From Chara braunii (Eukaryota; Streptophyta; Charophyceae; Charales; Characeae), in assembly GCA_003427395.1 (NCBI GenBank), contig BFEA01000040.1:2120701-2155662 (forward strand): a stretch of DNA of 34,962 bases, read 5' to 3'. The notes beneath the pieces are model-generated. The model made no database searches and had not been told where the DNA came from. It was given only the letters and a program-made list of their open reading frames with translations. The position numbers and the translations under genes are program-made. How positions within the stretch are numbered: position 1 is the first letter of the stretch; each line of letters opens with the position of its first letter. Positions 10,877-20,584 of this stretch are shown here, piece after piece.

Positions 10877-11452
10877 GTGAGTTGTGGGTCCTTGAGCAGG
10901 TATTGGGTACTCACCAGATGGCCGGGACAACGCGCCCTCCGACAGCATCTGCGGAACCCGAACTCGACTAATTTTCCAAATGGCTGGCTTCCCACCCCGA
11001 CTTGCAGCATGAATTCCGACGTTCCCTTTCGTGTCACTGACCGCGAGTGTTTGAGGGATCGAGAATTCCAGGAATATTGGGAACACTCTTGTTTGTCTGC
11101 ACGAACCTGGGCGGAACCTCCGGAATTTCCTTATTTGATAGGGAACGAACGTATTTGCGAGTGGGACCTCGACCAGGCCTTGGGACGTATCCCCCATCTT
11201 CCCTGCTACTCTAACCCATACACGTGTCACGTCATCACGGATCCCGAGATCGTTGTCTTGGGGACTGAATTCCCTCCCTATCACCACATCCTGTCCTATC
11301 ACTCCCTGACCATCGTCCCCTGGCTCGCAATCGCTCCTTACTGGCCCCAACCCCGTGTTCAGAGTGTTGGCGGGACCACGAGTACCGAGCCTCCGACTTC
11401 GTCCAACGCACGGGTTCGGAAGACGAGCGACCGACGCACAACCTTAGGTTGA
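10877..11452 (+). CDS. Hypothetical open frame, 191 codons, unrecognised
   Basis: The plus-strand frame contains a normal-composition central part rich in Trp, Tyr, Pro and His (phrases such as RVTDRECLRDREFQEYWEH and ILSYHSLTIVPW). It lacks low complexity but has no motif I recognise. An antisense frame of similar length (10769-11350, 193 codons) covers the same DNA, so composition alone cannot decide which, if either, is real. It may be a retroelement remnant. The start codon is arbitrary. Confidence 0.25.
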   Translation: MSCGSLSRYWVLTRWPGQRALRQHLRNPNSTNFPNGWLPTPTCSMNSDVPFRVTDRECLRDREFQEYWEHSCLSARTWAEPPEFPYLIGNERICEWDLDQALGRIPHLPCYSNPYTCHVITDPEIVVLGTEFPPYHHILSYHSLTIVPWLAIAPYWPQPRVQSVGGTTSTEPPTSSNARVRKTSDRRTTLG

Positions 11453-13236
11453 GGCCGACCGCATCAGACTCTGAAACCTGCGACGTCAGACGCCGACAGG
11501 TGATCAACCAGCGAGACAGCCATAGCGTTCCGACGGTCCACCAAATATTTGTCAAACCCAGACGAGGGAACCAACACAGACGGTGGCCCCACGCTCAAAA
11601 ACATAAAACCGGACCTTGACCCTCGCCTACCCTCTTGCATTCCTATCCCTGGAGCTTGTCACATGAGATCTCCGTTCTGACCTGGGACTCCATCCCCACT
11701 TTTCCAAAATCCTTGGCACACCTTTTTTTTTGCACGTCCAGGCCCACTCTCACTCCGATCAGGAAGTCGCGTCGGGCGTGAGGTTAGGCATCACAACGAC
11801 CCTGCTGGCGATTTCTGGTGGGGCTTTGGAAACAGCTAGGCCTGCCGCATTGGGAAACCCGAGAGGAAAGGGGAATCCGATGTGACGGACCGGCCGAGAT
11901 GGCGGTCCGTGAGGATCATCAAGACGAAGGGTTGAAGGGGGACGAGATGAAGATGGAGCTGGAAGGGACAGCGCAGCTCCGACGCGGACTCAACACGCAC
12001 GTACTCCAAAAGTGCAGAATCAAGAATGGTCTAAAAAATAAACCGCAGCTTGGGTATACCCCCATCGGACTAACTGGACTAGACACAACTGGATTGGTAA
12101 CGACAGTGCTACCGGGCAGGACTGGACTGGACTGAAACAACATACAATTTGTTGGGTCAGGCCACGACCTTGTCCCACAGGCTGAACAGGTAAATAGTCG
12201 AATAGGCCCTGGCTGTAGGCCAGGGCAGACAGAGGCCCACTGCACGATCCTCAAACCTGTATTGGATCGCAAGAGCCATAGACACGCTATCCACAAAAGC
12301 AGCGAAACTCTGCAATAAAGAAAGTTGAAAATCTAGGATGCGGAGTCCATGCGATGCAGCCTAAGTTACACAATGTCATATGAAAAGCAAATGTCTGGTA
12401 TACATATCCTAACTAACAACAGAAAATGAAATGTAATATGATACAATCCTAAAGTCCTGGAGGCAATTGCCTCAGAAAGAAAAAAAAAACAATATGTCAC
12501 AAGTAATGTCATGCCGTTGAACCACTAAGAGTGGGATGGTCTCATAGGGGTTGAATGCAGCCTAAGAATCAAAAAATATCTAAGGGCAGTCACACACAAG
12601 GTGGGGTAGGTCATAAGGCTCAGGGTGAGGGAGTGGTAGCGATGCAAACCAATGACCCTGACATATAGACCATCAAGGTGGGTAATGCTAGACGAATGGG
12701 TGACACCATGCAAGGTTGACCATGAAAGGGGAGTTTGGAATAGGTTGGAAATATGCTTAGCTGAAGGCATGCAATGGCCGATACTAGGGTGATCATGAGA
12801 GATGAAGTGGGTGAGAGAAACATGCACACAACTCACCGACTAGAGGAGGGCGCTAAATCTAGGAGCAGGGAAGCCAAGATAACGCTACAGTCTCAATGCC
12901 TATGCGATACCAAGGGAGAGCCCAACTTAGAGAGACCCCGCTAAGCGAGAACCTTCATGCGACACATGCAAGGGAATGTACAGGGTAGGGTGGTCACGTA
13001 AAGTAGTCACGTCCAAAGTAGTTGAAGTCGATAAGGTAGTTGAAGTCGTCGATAACGTAGGAGTCACGTCAATGTCGAGGCAGAGCCGCAAAACGCCTTC
13101 ATTCTGAAGAAGTTGATGATGGAGTACCTGAAGGTGTGAGTCAGTAGGGAAGACGGGTCCATAAAGGGTGAGACGCCTGTGAAGGGTGAGGGTGTCTCAG
13201 GGAGAGAATCTTCGCCTGGAGTTGCGTGATGGTGGC
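11453..13236. other. Unassigned DNA with one GC hairpin
   Basis: No gene was recognised. A perfect 8-bp GC hairpin lies at 12206-12213 with 12219-12226 (GCCCTGGC, 5-base loop). Short imperfect repeats of a GTAGTTGAAGTCG type lie at about 13015-13060. Confidence 0.4.
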
Positions 13237-13941
13237 CTACAAAGTAGCCACTCGCTGGGTGCGCGGGGTCGGAGGTGGAGGAAACGAAGAGGGTACCCTA
13301 GCGGGAAAAGGAGTAACAAACTGCAGGGGACACTGGGGTGGGAGTGACGAGAGGATGGGAGGAGGGAGAACTCCGATCCGTAGTGTCGGGACTGAAGCGG
13401 GAAGCTGGGAAGCCATACCGGGATGAGTAGATGAAACTGTCTGGCCAGATACCGGTATCTGGGCAGCAACACCAACGGTACTAGCCGAAACGGCAGGGGC
13501 GGCAAGGTTTGACGGGTGTGCTGCAATAGATAGTATGGTCTGAGCGGCGACAACACTCACCACTGCGGAGGGGGATTGTTAAGCCTGACCCGCGGAGGAG
13601 GACGAACCACCACGTCTCCGTCTCTGGAGTCGTAGAGAACCGGACTCTGAGCCGGTAGGGGATGGAGTCTGAGAGCGGTGAGGAAAGCAATGAGGAGAAC
13701 CCTTGAGGCGGTGAACTTCAAGGCTGAGCGCATTTACTTTCCTCTCCAAGGGTGCAAGCGGATCGAGTCGCGCTTGCAGAGGTGCAAGGAGCGACGCAAG
13801 AATAGCGCGAAGGTCCGTGGGGTCCACAAAGTGCTGACCCTGAACCGTCGGGTGGGTGGGCACCAGAAAGACGGAGGGCGTCGAGACGATGTCCTCAGTT
13901 GAAGCCTCGTCCGTAGGTAGTGGACGCATGGTGGTAGACAT
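13237..13941 (-). pseudogene. Gag-like coding relic with in-frame TAA
   Basis: Reading from ATG at 13941 on the minus strand, an open frame passes through a predicted helix (FVDPTDLRAILASLLAPLQ, then a heptad-like LERKVNALSLEVHRLKG), a Ser/Arg-rich stretch, then TAA at 13579-13581. It continues in the same frame for 113 codons of Ala/Val/Pro-rich sequence to TAG at 13237. The frame is also open upstream to 14079. Short coiled coil plus Pro-rich and basic segments are common in LTR-retrotransposon Gag proteins, but no zinc knuckle, protease or RT follows. The Gag call is therefore tentative. The AT-rich upstream DNA with triple repeats (14301-14918) could be its leader. Confidence 0.35.
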
Positions 13942-14133
13942 GGCGGGAGGTGGAGAAAGAGGTGGGGAAAGAGATGGGTTGTGGCGTGGCGGAAAGGGGA
14001 CCACCGGTGAGATGGAGAGGACCGCGGGAGTGGAGTGGGTAGTCGTGAGCCAGCTCACTCTGTGGCCCGCGGTTCGCATGTGAGATGGTGGCGCGAATCC
14101 GGTCGAGTGGGGAGGAGCCCTTGGGGTTTTTGT

Positions 14134-14155
14134 GGTTAGGGTTAGGGTAGGGTAG
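14134..14155 (+). repeat. Short telomere-like GGTTAG/GGTAG run
   Basis: Two GGTTAGG units are followed by two GGTAGG units. This is too short to be a functional or confident interstitial telomere. Confidence 0.3.
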
Positions 14156-14300
14156 CAGCGACCTAATCAAGAGAAGAAAATAGCAACCATGGAGGGGAGG
14201 GGGAGAGAGAAATAAAAATAAATAATGAAATTTCGAGATAACAAATAAAAGAAAATAAATAAACAAAACGTGAAGAAAGAAATAATATTTATTTGTTTGG

Positions 14301-14918
14301 AATTTTCGGCATCATTTCTCTACCCCAGCATGGGGTCAAAAATGTGCCAAGAGGAAAGAGAGACCAAGATAAGCACCGTAAGGTTAAAAAATGCCGCAAA
14401 TTATAAATTCTAGAAAAAAAATAAAAAATAAATAAATAAACTAGGCTACCAGAGTGGCCCGGGGTCACTTGCCCGGCCGGGCCAAAAATAATTAAAAAAA
14501 TAAAAATAACAAAAAATATTTTTAAATTTTAATTTTTATTCTAAATTTGGTGAAGAATTTCGATGTGACCCTTAGGCAAAAGTTATTCAGTTTATTTTTT
14601 TGCATAACATATTTTATTTCGGATTTTTTGGTTTTTTTTTTTTTGGGGACCTTCCCTGGTCCTTGCACGGGCTGGCCACCCGGGACCCGGGCGGCCCAGC
14701 TGGTAGCCTAGAAAATACATAAATAAATGAGGAGGTGGAGAGTAAAGGAAAACTAAGTGTTGGATTTTTCAAAATTTTTGGCAGCATTTCGTTACCCCCA
14801 TGGGGTCGAAGTGTGTCGGCAAAAGAGATGACTAAGTAAGATGGGAGAGAGAAAGGAGAAAAAAAACATTTTCAGCAGCACTTCGTTACCTTCACGGGGT
14901 CAAAATATGCGTCGAGAG
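14301..14918. repeat. Three dispersed copies of a roughly 48-bp motif in AT-rich DNA
   Basis: A motif of the form TTT-GGCAGCATTTCGTTACCCC-ATGGGGTC-AA occurs at about 14301-14348, 14772-14820 and 14869-14918. Each has a small ACCCC/GGGGT stem. These could be leader or LTR pieces of a retroelement related to the Gag-like relic, but no LTR pair was found. Confidence 0.6.
14441..14711. mobile_element. Possible small inverted-repeat element between two leader repeats
   Basis: CTAGGCTACCAG at 14441-14452 is the exact complement of 14700-14711, and both ends continue into GGCCCGGG-like GC-rich sequence. The interior and flanks are AT-rich, so a target duplication cannot be read with certainty. It may be a MITE or simply an inverted repeat. 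Confidence 0.45.
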
Positions 14919-15188
14919 CTGAAAGAACTAAGTCCTAAACAAATATAGAGGTGCCGCATAAAAATTCAAATTTTCAGGATAATTAAAAATAATAAATAAA
15001 TTAGAAAAATGAGAAAGAAGTAGAGGAGAAAATAATGCAAACGTTTTTTAGAAAAGAGAAAATTTGAATCAAAGAAAAAGACAAACGAAAAAAAAAACAG
15101 AAAAATCCAAAGTTGGGTGTAAAGAGGAATGAAAAAGTGATGGAGAAAGGGAGAAATAGGCGAGGAAGAGAAAAAAATTGGAGTGGCA

Positions 15189-15671
15189 GGTGTTTGCAAA
15201 CGACTCTGTCACCTTTACTCCCTTCCAAGATCAGCCCTTTCAGGCACACGTAAGGATACAATCTCACTTTTCTGTCATATTTCGTAAGTGAGAGTCAACT
15301 GGGAAAACTCATCCCTGCTTATAGCGCCAACAGAGGATCCCCCAGAACATTGAGGATTGAGAGTGGTGACACCAGCACAACATGAAAGGTTATGAGCGCA
15401 TCAGATTTCTTGCACGCCATATTTGATGATGGAAGTGTCCCACGTTGTGGGATGGTGAGGAAGGCACTGGGTCCTTGGGTCACACAAAAAAAGGTAAGCC
15501 TGTTCGGTAGATCGTCGGTCATAAACAACGTTGTTTTTTTCGACAATTTGGTTCCAGAGAACTCTTTATCAAATGGTCAAACCAGCACAACCGGTCATCC
15601 AAAGCATGGTGGCACGCTATCTGTAAAAGGAAAAAACTTCAACATCTTTTTTTTTGCCTAAGGTAGCTTGT
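15189..15671 (+). pseudogene. LINE fragment, copy B (5'-truncated, post-RT segment)
   Basis: The sequence matches 20958-21418 of LINE copy C in order, beginning exactly at the GTTTGCAAACGACTCTG segment that encodes the degraded RT active-site region and running through the LFGRSSVINNV segment. It stops at GCCTAAGGTAGCTTG. Frames are broken by stops and small indels. A copy that starts abruptly in the RT domain fits 5' truncation during target-primed reverse transcription. At 15672 it joins the linker region of copy C, which lies upstream in LINE order. Confidence 0.85.
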
Positions 15672-16462
15672 TGATCTGATAAGCAACGCTTCTCAAATAT
15701 TGGTGGATGAGCATGATTTGGTGCAAGCCTTGGATGCAATTAGATAGCAAACCACTTTTGTGGCATTGCCTGCAATGAGAGAGGTTGCCTATCAAAATAA
15801 AGTTTTTGCCTGGTTAGGGGAGACTGAATGAATGCAACTTTTTTTCGAGGCCACAGACCCATAACATCCCCTCCCTTGATGCTTTCAAGTTCAATGCGTC
15901 ATCCGTGGGAGGAAAACCAACCAATTGTGACATACACAACTGTGATTGTGCAAAACATTTCTTTATTTTATGAGCAATTTTTAGCGTTTCAATCTCAACA
16001 TACGGAGCAACAATTGCTGCAAAAGTTTACGAACACGGTTTGGACTGTTGCTGGTACTACCATGTCTCCCTCTGCGGCCAAAAAAATAGATGAGCCGATT
16101 GCTATGGAACAAGTTAGCTTGGCATTAACAGCCCTGCTTTTGCATAAAATGTCGAACCAAGATGGTCTGCCACTTTTGTTTTTTAGAAAGTTCCAGATGC
16201 AATTGTTGTAAGTAGAAACAATTTTATTCCAAGTTTTTTTTAATGGTGTGTCTCCCCCCGTGAAGATTATCACAGGAACATTGACATTTATCTACAAAAA
16301 GAGCGACAGGGCAAATGTTAGGAATTGGAAACCTATAACACTTATGCCAATGCTTTAAAAGTTGTTGTCCAAAATTTTAGCACTTAGACTGCAACCACTT
16401 ATGCCTCTACTAATCTACTGTCCACAAACTGGTTTTCTTCAAGATTAACAAATTTTATTTAA
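15672..16462 (+). pseudogene. LINE copy C, 5' part (linker and RT block 1)
   Basis: Translation gives linker-like sequence (REVAYQNKVFAWLGE) with two stops, then a 127-codon frame at 15828-16211, then RT block 1 with FIYKK-D and NWKPITLMPM, then LQPLMPLL and TGFLQ. This is the classic order of a plant-type non-LTR reverse transcriptase. The element stops at TTAA (16459-16462), where a 4.1 kb insertion begins, and resumes at 20585. Removing the insertion and one TTAA restores the frame across the junction (QILF then N-I-M-T-V-E-Q). Several stops and indels show it is inactive. Confidence 0.9.
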
Positions 16463-16482
16463 ACCGCCACTCCCCCTGACAG

Positions 16483-17227
16483 TCGAAAATCATCGGCGTT
16501 GTCGAGCGCATCGGCCCCCACGTGAGCGAGGGCCCTCCCGACCGTGTCACGCAGGAGAAACTTAGTCTTTCAACTTTTTAGAGACAACTCGGGGACGACA
16601 TGGTTACCCGCGTCGACCCTTCGCCGCTCCGACCGAGTGCGCCAGCCGTACATCCCGCGATCCCCTACGACAGGATAGGTTCTCGTGGGGCACAACTTAC
16701 CTTCCCTTCAGCATACATACAAGTGAGCGACAAAAAAACAATCATCACACCTTCATTTCCACTGACATGATCAGAGCTTTTTTTTTTTTAGGCATCCTTC
16801 TACCTACCTGCACATCAGATCAAACAACAATTTCAAAAGAAGACAATGCAATCCCAAACTTATGTCAGACTTCCATTCACGCGCGCAAATACACATTTCG
16901 TCTACCTTTTCAGTGAACATTCAAAGAAACAGGGTCAAGCAAGTGTGGGTCCACATGGGCGTGAAGGGATCTGAGTCAAACTGACCGACCTTGAGTGAAG
17001 TTGAACTGAAGATAACAAACGGCTCACTCAAGAAAGTCGTATAGATCACACTCCCAGTGAGAAAATCGCCGCAATAAGCTGTCAAAAAAGCGATTCACAC
17101 CACTCCCTCAAAAGGATCGCCCACTGACACACAATCCCCTCAATGTCCCAGCGTCGTCACCACTTATGACCAGTACCACTATGCCACCACTGTATCGAGG
17201 CATCACTGCCAAAAAAAACACCGTCGA
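16483..17227. other. Left interior of the 4.1 kb element, no gene seen
   Basis: Mixed-composition sequence without a recognisable frame, RNA or repeat. Confidence 0.4.
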
Positions 17228-17608
17228 TGCCGGAAGATTTCGACAGCATTTCCACGTCTCCACCAAAATCTCAGCGCAGTTGCCGCAAAAAAAATCGGCA
17301 GCGCTTCGGTATCACCGCCGTCAAACCCGCGTTGTTGCCGCAAAATTTCGGCAGCGCTTCCTCGTCACTACCTAGAATGCAATGCCGCCGCCGCAAAAAA
17401 AACGGCAGCGCTTCCTCGACACCGTCAAAAAGCGTCGCCGTTTTCGTGCCAACCAGGCAGAGTTTCCCCTGCACCGCTTGCCGAAGACTTGTCGCCACCG
17501 TGCAAAACGGGCAAAGTTTCCCCTGCACTGCCTGCTGAAAAACCTGCCGCCGCCGTGCAAAACGGGCAGAGTTTCCCCTGCACCGCTTGCCGAAAAACAT
17601 GCCACGAA
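17228..17608. repeat. Minisatellite, period about 52-55 bp, about seven units
   Basis: Unit starts of the GCCGCAAAA...CGGCAGCGCTTC type fall at about 17228, 17282, 17337 and 17389. A second subtype with CGTGCAAAACGGGCAGAG and TTTCCCCTGCACCGC has units at 17445, 17499 and 17554. The spacing holds near 54 bases across both subtypes. Several frames on both strands are open for about 100 codons through it, but the products are simple repeats of the unit. Confidence 0.8.
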
Positions 17609-17891
17609 CAGCAGCCCCTCCCGTTGGCACCACGCAGCACGGTGGCTATGGCAGCCTCTCCTCTCCTCACCTCGCTGAGATGGCGGCTATGGCTATGTTT
17701 CACAACTATGACCACCTCCAGCAACCCTCCTCCCTCACTTGCAGCACAATGCTCCTCTCCACTCCACACTCAATCAGAATGTGGGCAGCACCTCAACTGA
17801 GTGAGGACGCTGCTGGCCATCCCTACTTTTATAGCTGGGCTGGAGTGGTGGGCAGCCACTTGAGACCCAACCAAAAAACGGGGCTGATCCT

Positions 17892-17953
17892 AGCCCTCGA
17901 TCTGAACTTCGATCGAGGGCTGGGAATCTTGATGTTCTACTAGGAACATCAAG
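17892..17953. repeat. Two consecutive perfect hairpins
   Basis: Stem 1 is AGCCCTCGATC (17892-17902) with 17911-17921, 11 bp and an 8-base loop. Stem 2 is CTTGATGTTC (17928-17937) with 17944-17953, 10 bp and a 6-base loop. Two perfect stems six bases apart are unlikely by chance. Function unknown. Confidence 0.75.
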
Positions 17954-18143
17954 TCCCTGGCTTTGGCTATGCACCTGACCACCACCCTCGTCCAGGCGCA
18001 GCCTCGAAGTGGCTGTATACAACACTCACTTACAGCTGCCTGTTCAAAACGAACAGGCGCTGTCTTTCCCCCCCTCTAGAACCTTTTACTCCCCTGCACC
18101 TCTCCTACAGCCGTGGCCACATTCGCGGCCGTTTCTTTTCCTT

Positions 18144-18154
<11 letters not shown>

Positions 18155-18176
<22 letters not shown>

Positions 18177-18357
18177 NNNNNNNNNNNNNNNNNNNNNNNN
18201 NNNNNNNNNNNNNNNNNNNNNNNNNNNNNNNNNNNNNNNNNNNNNNNNNNNNNNNNNNNNNNNNNNNNNNNNNNNNNNNNNNNNNNNNNNNNNNNNNNNN
18301 NNNNNNNNNNNNNNNNNNNNNNNNNNNNNNNNNNNNNNNNCCTTTTTTTTTTATCTC
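18155..18357. other. PolyT tract and assembly gap
   Basis: Ns run from 18177 to 18340, flanked by long T runs on both sides, so the gap is probably a collapsed homopolymer. Frames crossing it are meaningless. Confidence 0.95.
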
Positions 18358-18643
18358 TCCTTTTTTTTCCCAACGGCTGCTTCTCGTCGCGCCGTTTCGT
18401 CTTAGTGGCCCGAAACAGACAAAACAAAAGGAAAAAAAAAAAAAAAAAAGGAAACAACTTACCTCACGACGTTGTAATCTCTACAAAGCCCGTTTCTGGG
18501 CACTTACACGTCCAGATGCGGGGCAGGTGAGTTTTTTTTCTCCCCTTCTCTTTTTTTTCCCTTTTTTTTTTTCAAAAAAACAAAAAAGTTCGGAACTCGG
18601 ACCATTCCTCGATTCACGCGTGTCATCCTTGTGCAGGGTCAAG

Positions 18644-18850
18644 TCGTCCGCGCGGACGATTTCGGTCGTACGATCTGGTAGATCGCACGGTCGAAATTGA
18701 CTGTGTTACATCAGGGAGCTGGGCCGCTCCTATCAAAAGGAGCTCGCCCAGTCACGGGTCGTTGGGCTTGATCCCTGAATCCGCAGGGTGACAGTTTGGT
18801 GGCGATACCTACTGAGTTAGCTCCTTCTCACATAAAGAGAGGAGCGGCCC
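18644..18850. repeat. Dense hairpin cluster
   Basis: A perfect 16-bp palindrome (TCGTCCGCGCGGACGA, 18644-18659) is followed by a 17-bp hairpin (18659-18675 with 18681-18697: one mismatch, two G-T pairs, 5-base loop). A third hairpin has CTGGGC and CTCCT stems (18719-18731 with 18738-18751). GGGCCGCTCC (18721-18730) is also the exact complement of 18841-18850. The clustering suggests a structured RNA or a transposon end, but it matches no RNA family I know. Confidence 0.7.
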
Positions 18851-19260
18851 TTCTATATGAACGGCTTCGGTGCCCAGCAGGGCCCCCCCTCCAGCGCTTA
18901 GTAGTCTGTGCCTGCTAAGCCCGTTTGTTACCACGGCTGGCTGGCTGGTTGGCGGCCGACGGCCTTATCAGCCGCCCTACTCAGCCGGCCCTCACGCCGT
19001 CACCCCCGGTCCTCGACGCAAAAAGCCCCGCGGACCCTAAAACTAACTATCCTTTCATGCAGCGGTCCCGACCTCGTCGCTGCGACTCCTTTTTATCCCG
19101 CTTAGGCCCTGAATCGCGCGGCTGCTGAGCCACGTGACATTATTTTAGGTAGACTAGGTCTAGCTTTAGTCTTTCCATAACCGCACACTACTGCGGCCTC
19201 GTCGGGAACCGCGGACGACAGGTCGTACTGGTGACTCTCGTTGTTTCGAACGAACGTTGA
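18851..19260. other. Unassigned DNA inside the 4.1 kb element
   Basis: Two overlapping plus-strand frames (18908-19128) are Pro/Arg/Ala-rich and unsupported. No recognisable feature. Confidence 0.4.
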
Positions 19261-19300
19261 TGACGTCACACGTCAACGACGTCATATGTCATTGACGTCA
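19261..19300. promoter_or_regulatory. Cluster of TGACGTCA (bZIP-type) sites
   Basis: TGACGTCA occurs at 19261-19268 and 19293-19300, with a one-base variant CGACGTCA at 19277-19284. The palindrome is a known binding core for plant TGA/bZIP factors and animal CREB. No gene start was identified nearby, so a regulatory role is conjecture. Confidence 0.45.
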
Positions 19301-19880
19301 GTCTTTAGGTTTTTCAGTTATAGGGTTGGTCTGAATAACTTTGGTAACGTCAACCTCTTCAAGTCTCCCAATCCAAAAAAAAGGTCAGGCAGTGTCTAAC
19401 CTTCAAAAACTCGGGCAGAAACCCTCACAGGGGTTTCTGTCCCGACAGCGCTGTGAGTTAGGGCCGGGTTTTCTGACAAGTTGCCGACCTTTCCAGTGGT
19501 GATCCCAAAGTCCCAAGGTGTTGGAAGTCGGGCCCTTTTCGGAGACGCAGTCCGGCGGTGGATTGCAGCCAAGGCCTTAGAAACGGTCGGGCTGGTCCAG
19601 TGCGTGACAAGCCTCCAGCTTTTCATTATTTCTCACGATGGTGGGAACGGAATACCTTTACCAAAATTTTGAAGATGCGGAAATGGGGATATTGGGCGGC
19701 CTGGGGAAAAAAGGGACCGACCTGTTGTAGCCGTCATCGATGCTTGAGTGTCACCGACGATACGAGAGTCGTCGTTAACGAATCTCGCAACAACTTTCTT
19801 TTATGGCCCTTAGTGTTCCGAGTGATAGGTAAACGCAGAAGTACATGAGCAGCATTCCAGTGTCAAACAGTGGTTGATAC
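19301..19880. other. Unassigned DNA inside the 4.1 kb element
   Basis: Overlapping frames on both strands (19396-19848) have no recognisable motif. Confidence 0.4.
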
Positions 19881-19920
19881 GAGAGAGAGAAAGAGAGAGG
19901 GGGAGAGAGAGAGAGAGCAA

Positions 19921-19986
<66 letters not shown>
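19881..19986. repeat. GA microsatellite
   Basis: Interrupted (GA)n to 19917, then an uninterrupted (GA)n from 19924 to 19986. Confidence 0.95.
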
Positions 19987-19988
<2 letters not shown>

Positions 19989-20564
19989 ATACCCTTTCGA
20001 GATGGGTAGTGCTGGAGGGAAAGACTTGTAATGTTCCCACTGGATCACGCGTCCGAAAGTGGGTCGCCATCTCGAAAAGGCGCAAGTGCCTTCCCCGTGC
20101 GTGCTTGTACGAACACATCGACGACATTGCCAGGATGCCATAACGTGGCGATGATAGGGTGCCACGTGGGAACATCAAACGTGCACAAACAGCCGCCACC
20201 CATCGGTGGCTTTTCGGTTGGGGAAGGCGTTAGGGGTGGTGTCCTTTCCTCGTTGGTAAACATGTGAAAACAAAACATTCATAAAAAACAAAGAGAAATA
20301 AAAAACAAGAAAAGGAAATAAAAACAAAAAAATAATATTTATTTTTTATTTATTTAAAAACGAGAAAAGCGACACACCGGTCACTTAGATGTCTGGAAGG
20401 AACACTTCCGACTGCCTTTTGCTAGCACGGGATTTGGAACGGGTGAGGACACACGGGTCCCATATCTCCGACGACAAATCTGACCGGTACCCGGTACGCC
20501 ACAAAGAATCGGTAGCACAATCAAAATTAGACGATTGATGCCTACTTGTACGATGAGTTTTTTT
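19987..20564. other. Right interior of the 4.1 kb element, no gene seen
   Basis: Short overlapping frames and an A/T-rich stretch at 20278-20350. Nothing recognisable before the right inverted repeat. Confidence 0.4.
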
Positions 20565-20584
20565 CCGTCAGGGGGGGTGGCGGT

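Larger units (their letters stand above)
16463..20584. mobile_element. 4.1 kb TTAA-flanked inverted-repeat element inserted in LINE copy C
   Basis: Terminal inverted repeats of 20 bp with two mismatches lie at 16463-16482 (ACCGCCACTCCCCCTGACAG) and 20565-20584. TTAA flanks both sides (16459-16462, 20585-20588). LINE sequence continues precisely across the site. The 4122 bp interior has no recognisable transposase. It contains a 54-bp minisatellite, paired hairpins, a 164-base gap, TGACGTCA sites and a GA microsatellite. It therefore looks like a large non-autonomous element, or one whose interior was replaced or received nested insertions. piggyBac-like membership rests only on the target sequence. 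Confidence 0.8.

Noticed and set aside
14134-14155. Interstitial telomere
   Set aside because: Only two GGTTAGG units and two degenerate ones, far too short.
18009-18700. 173- and 195-codon frames across the gap
   Set aside because: They exist only because Ns and homopolymers contain no stops.
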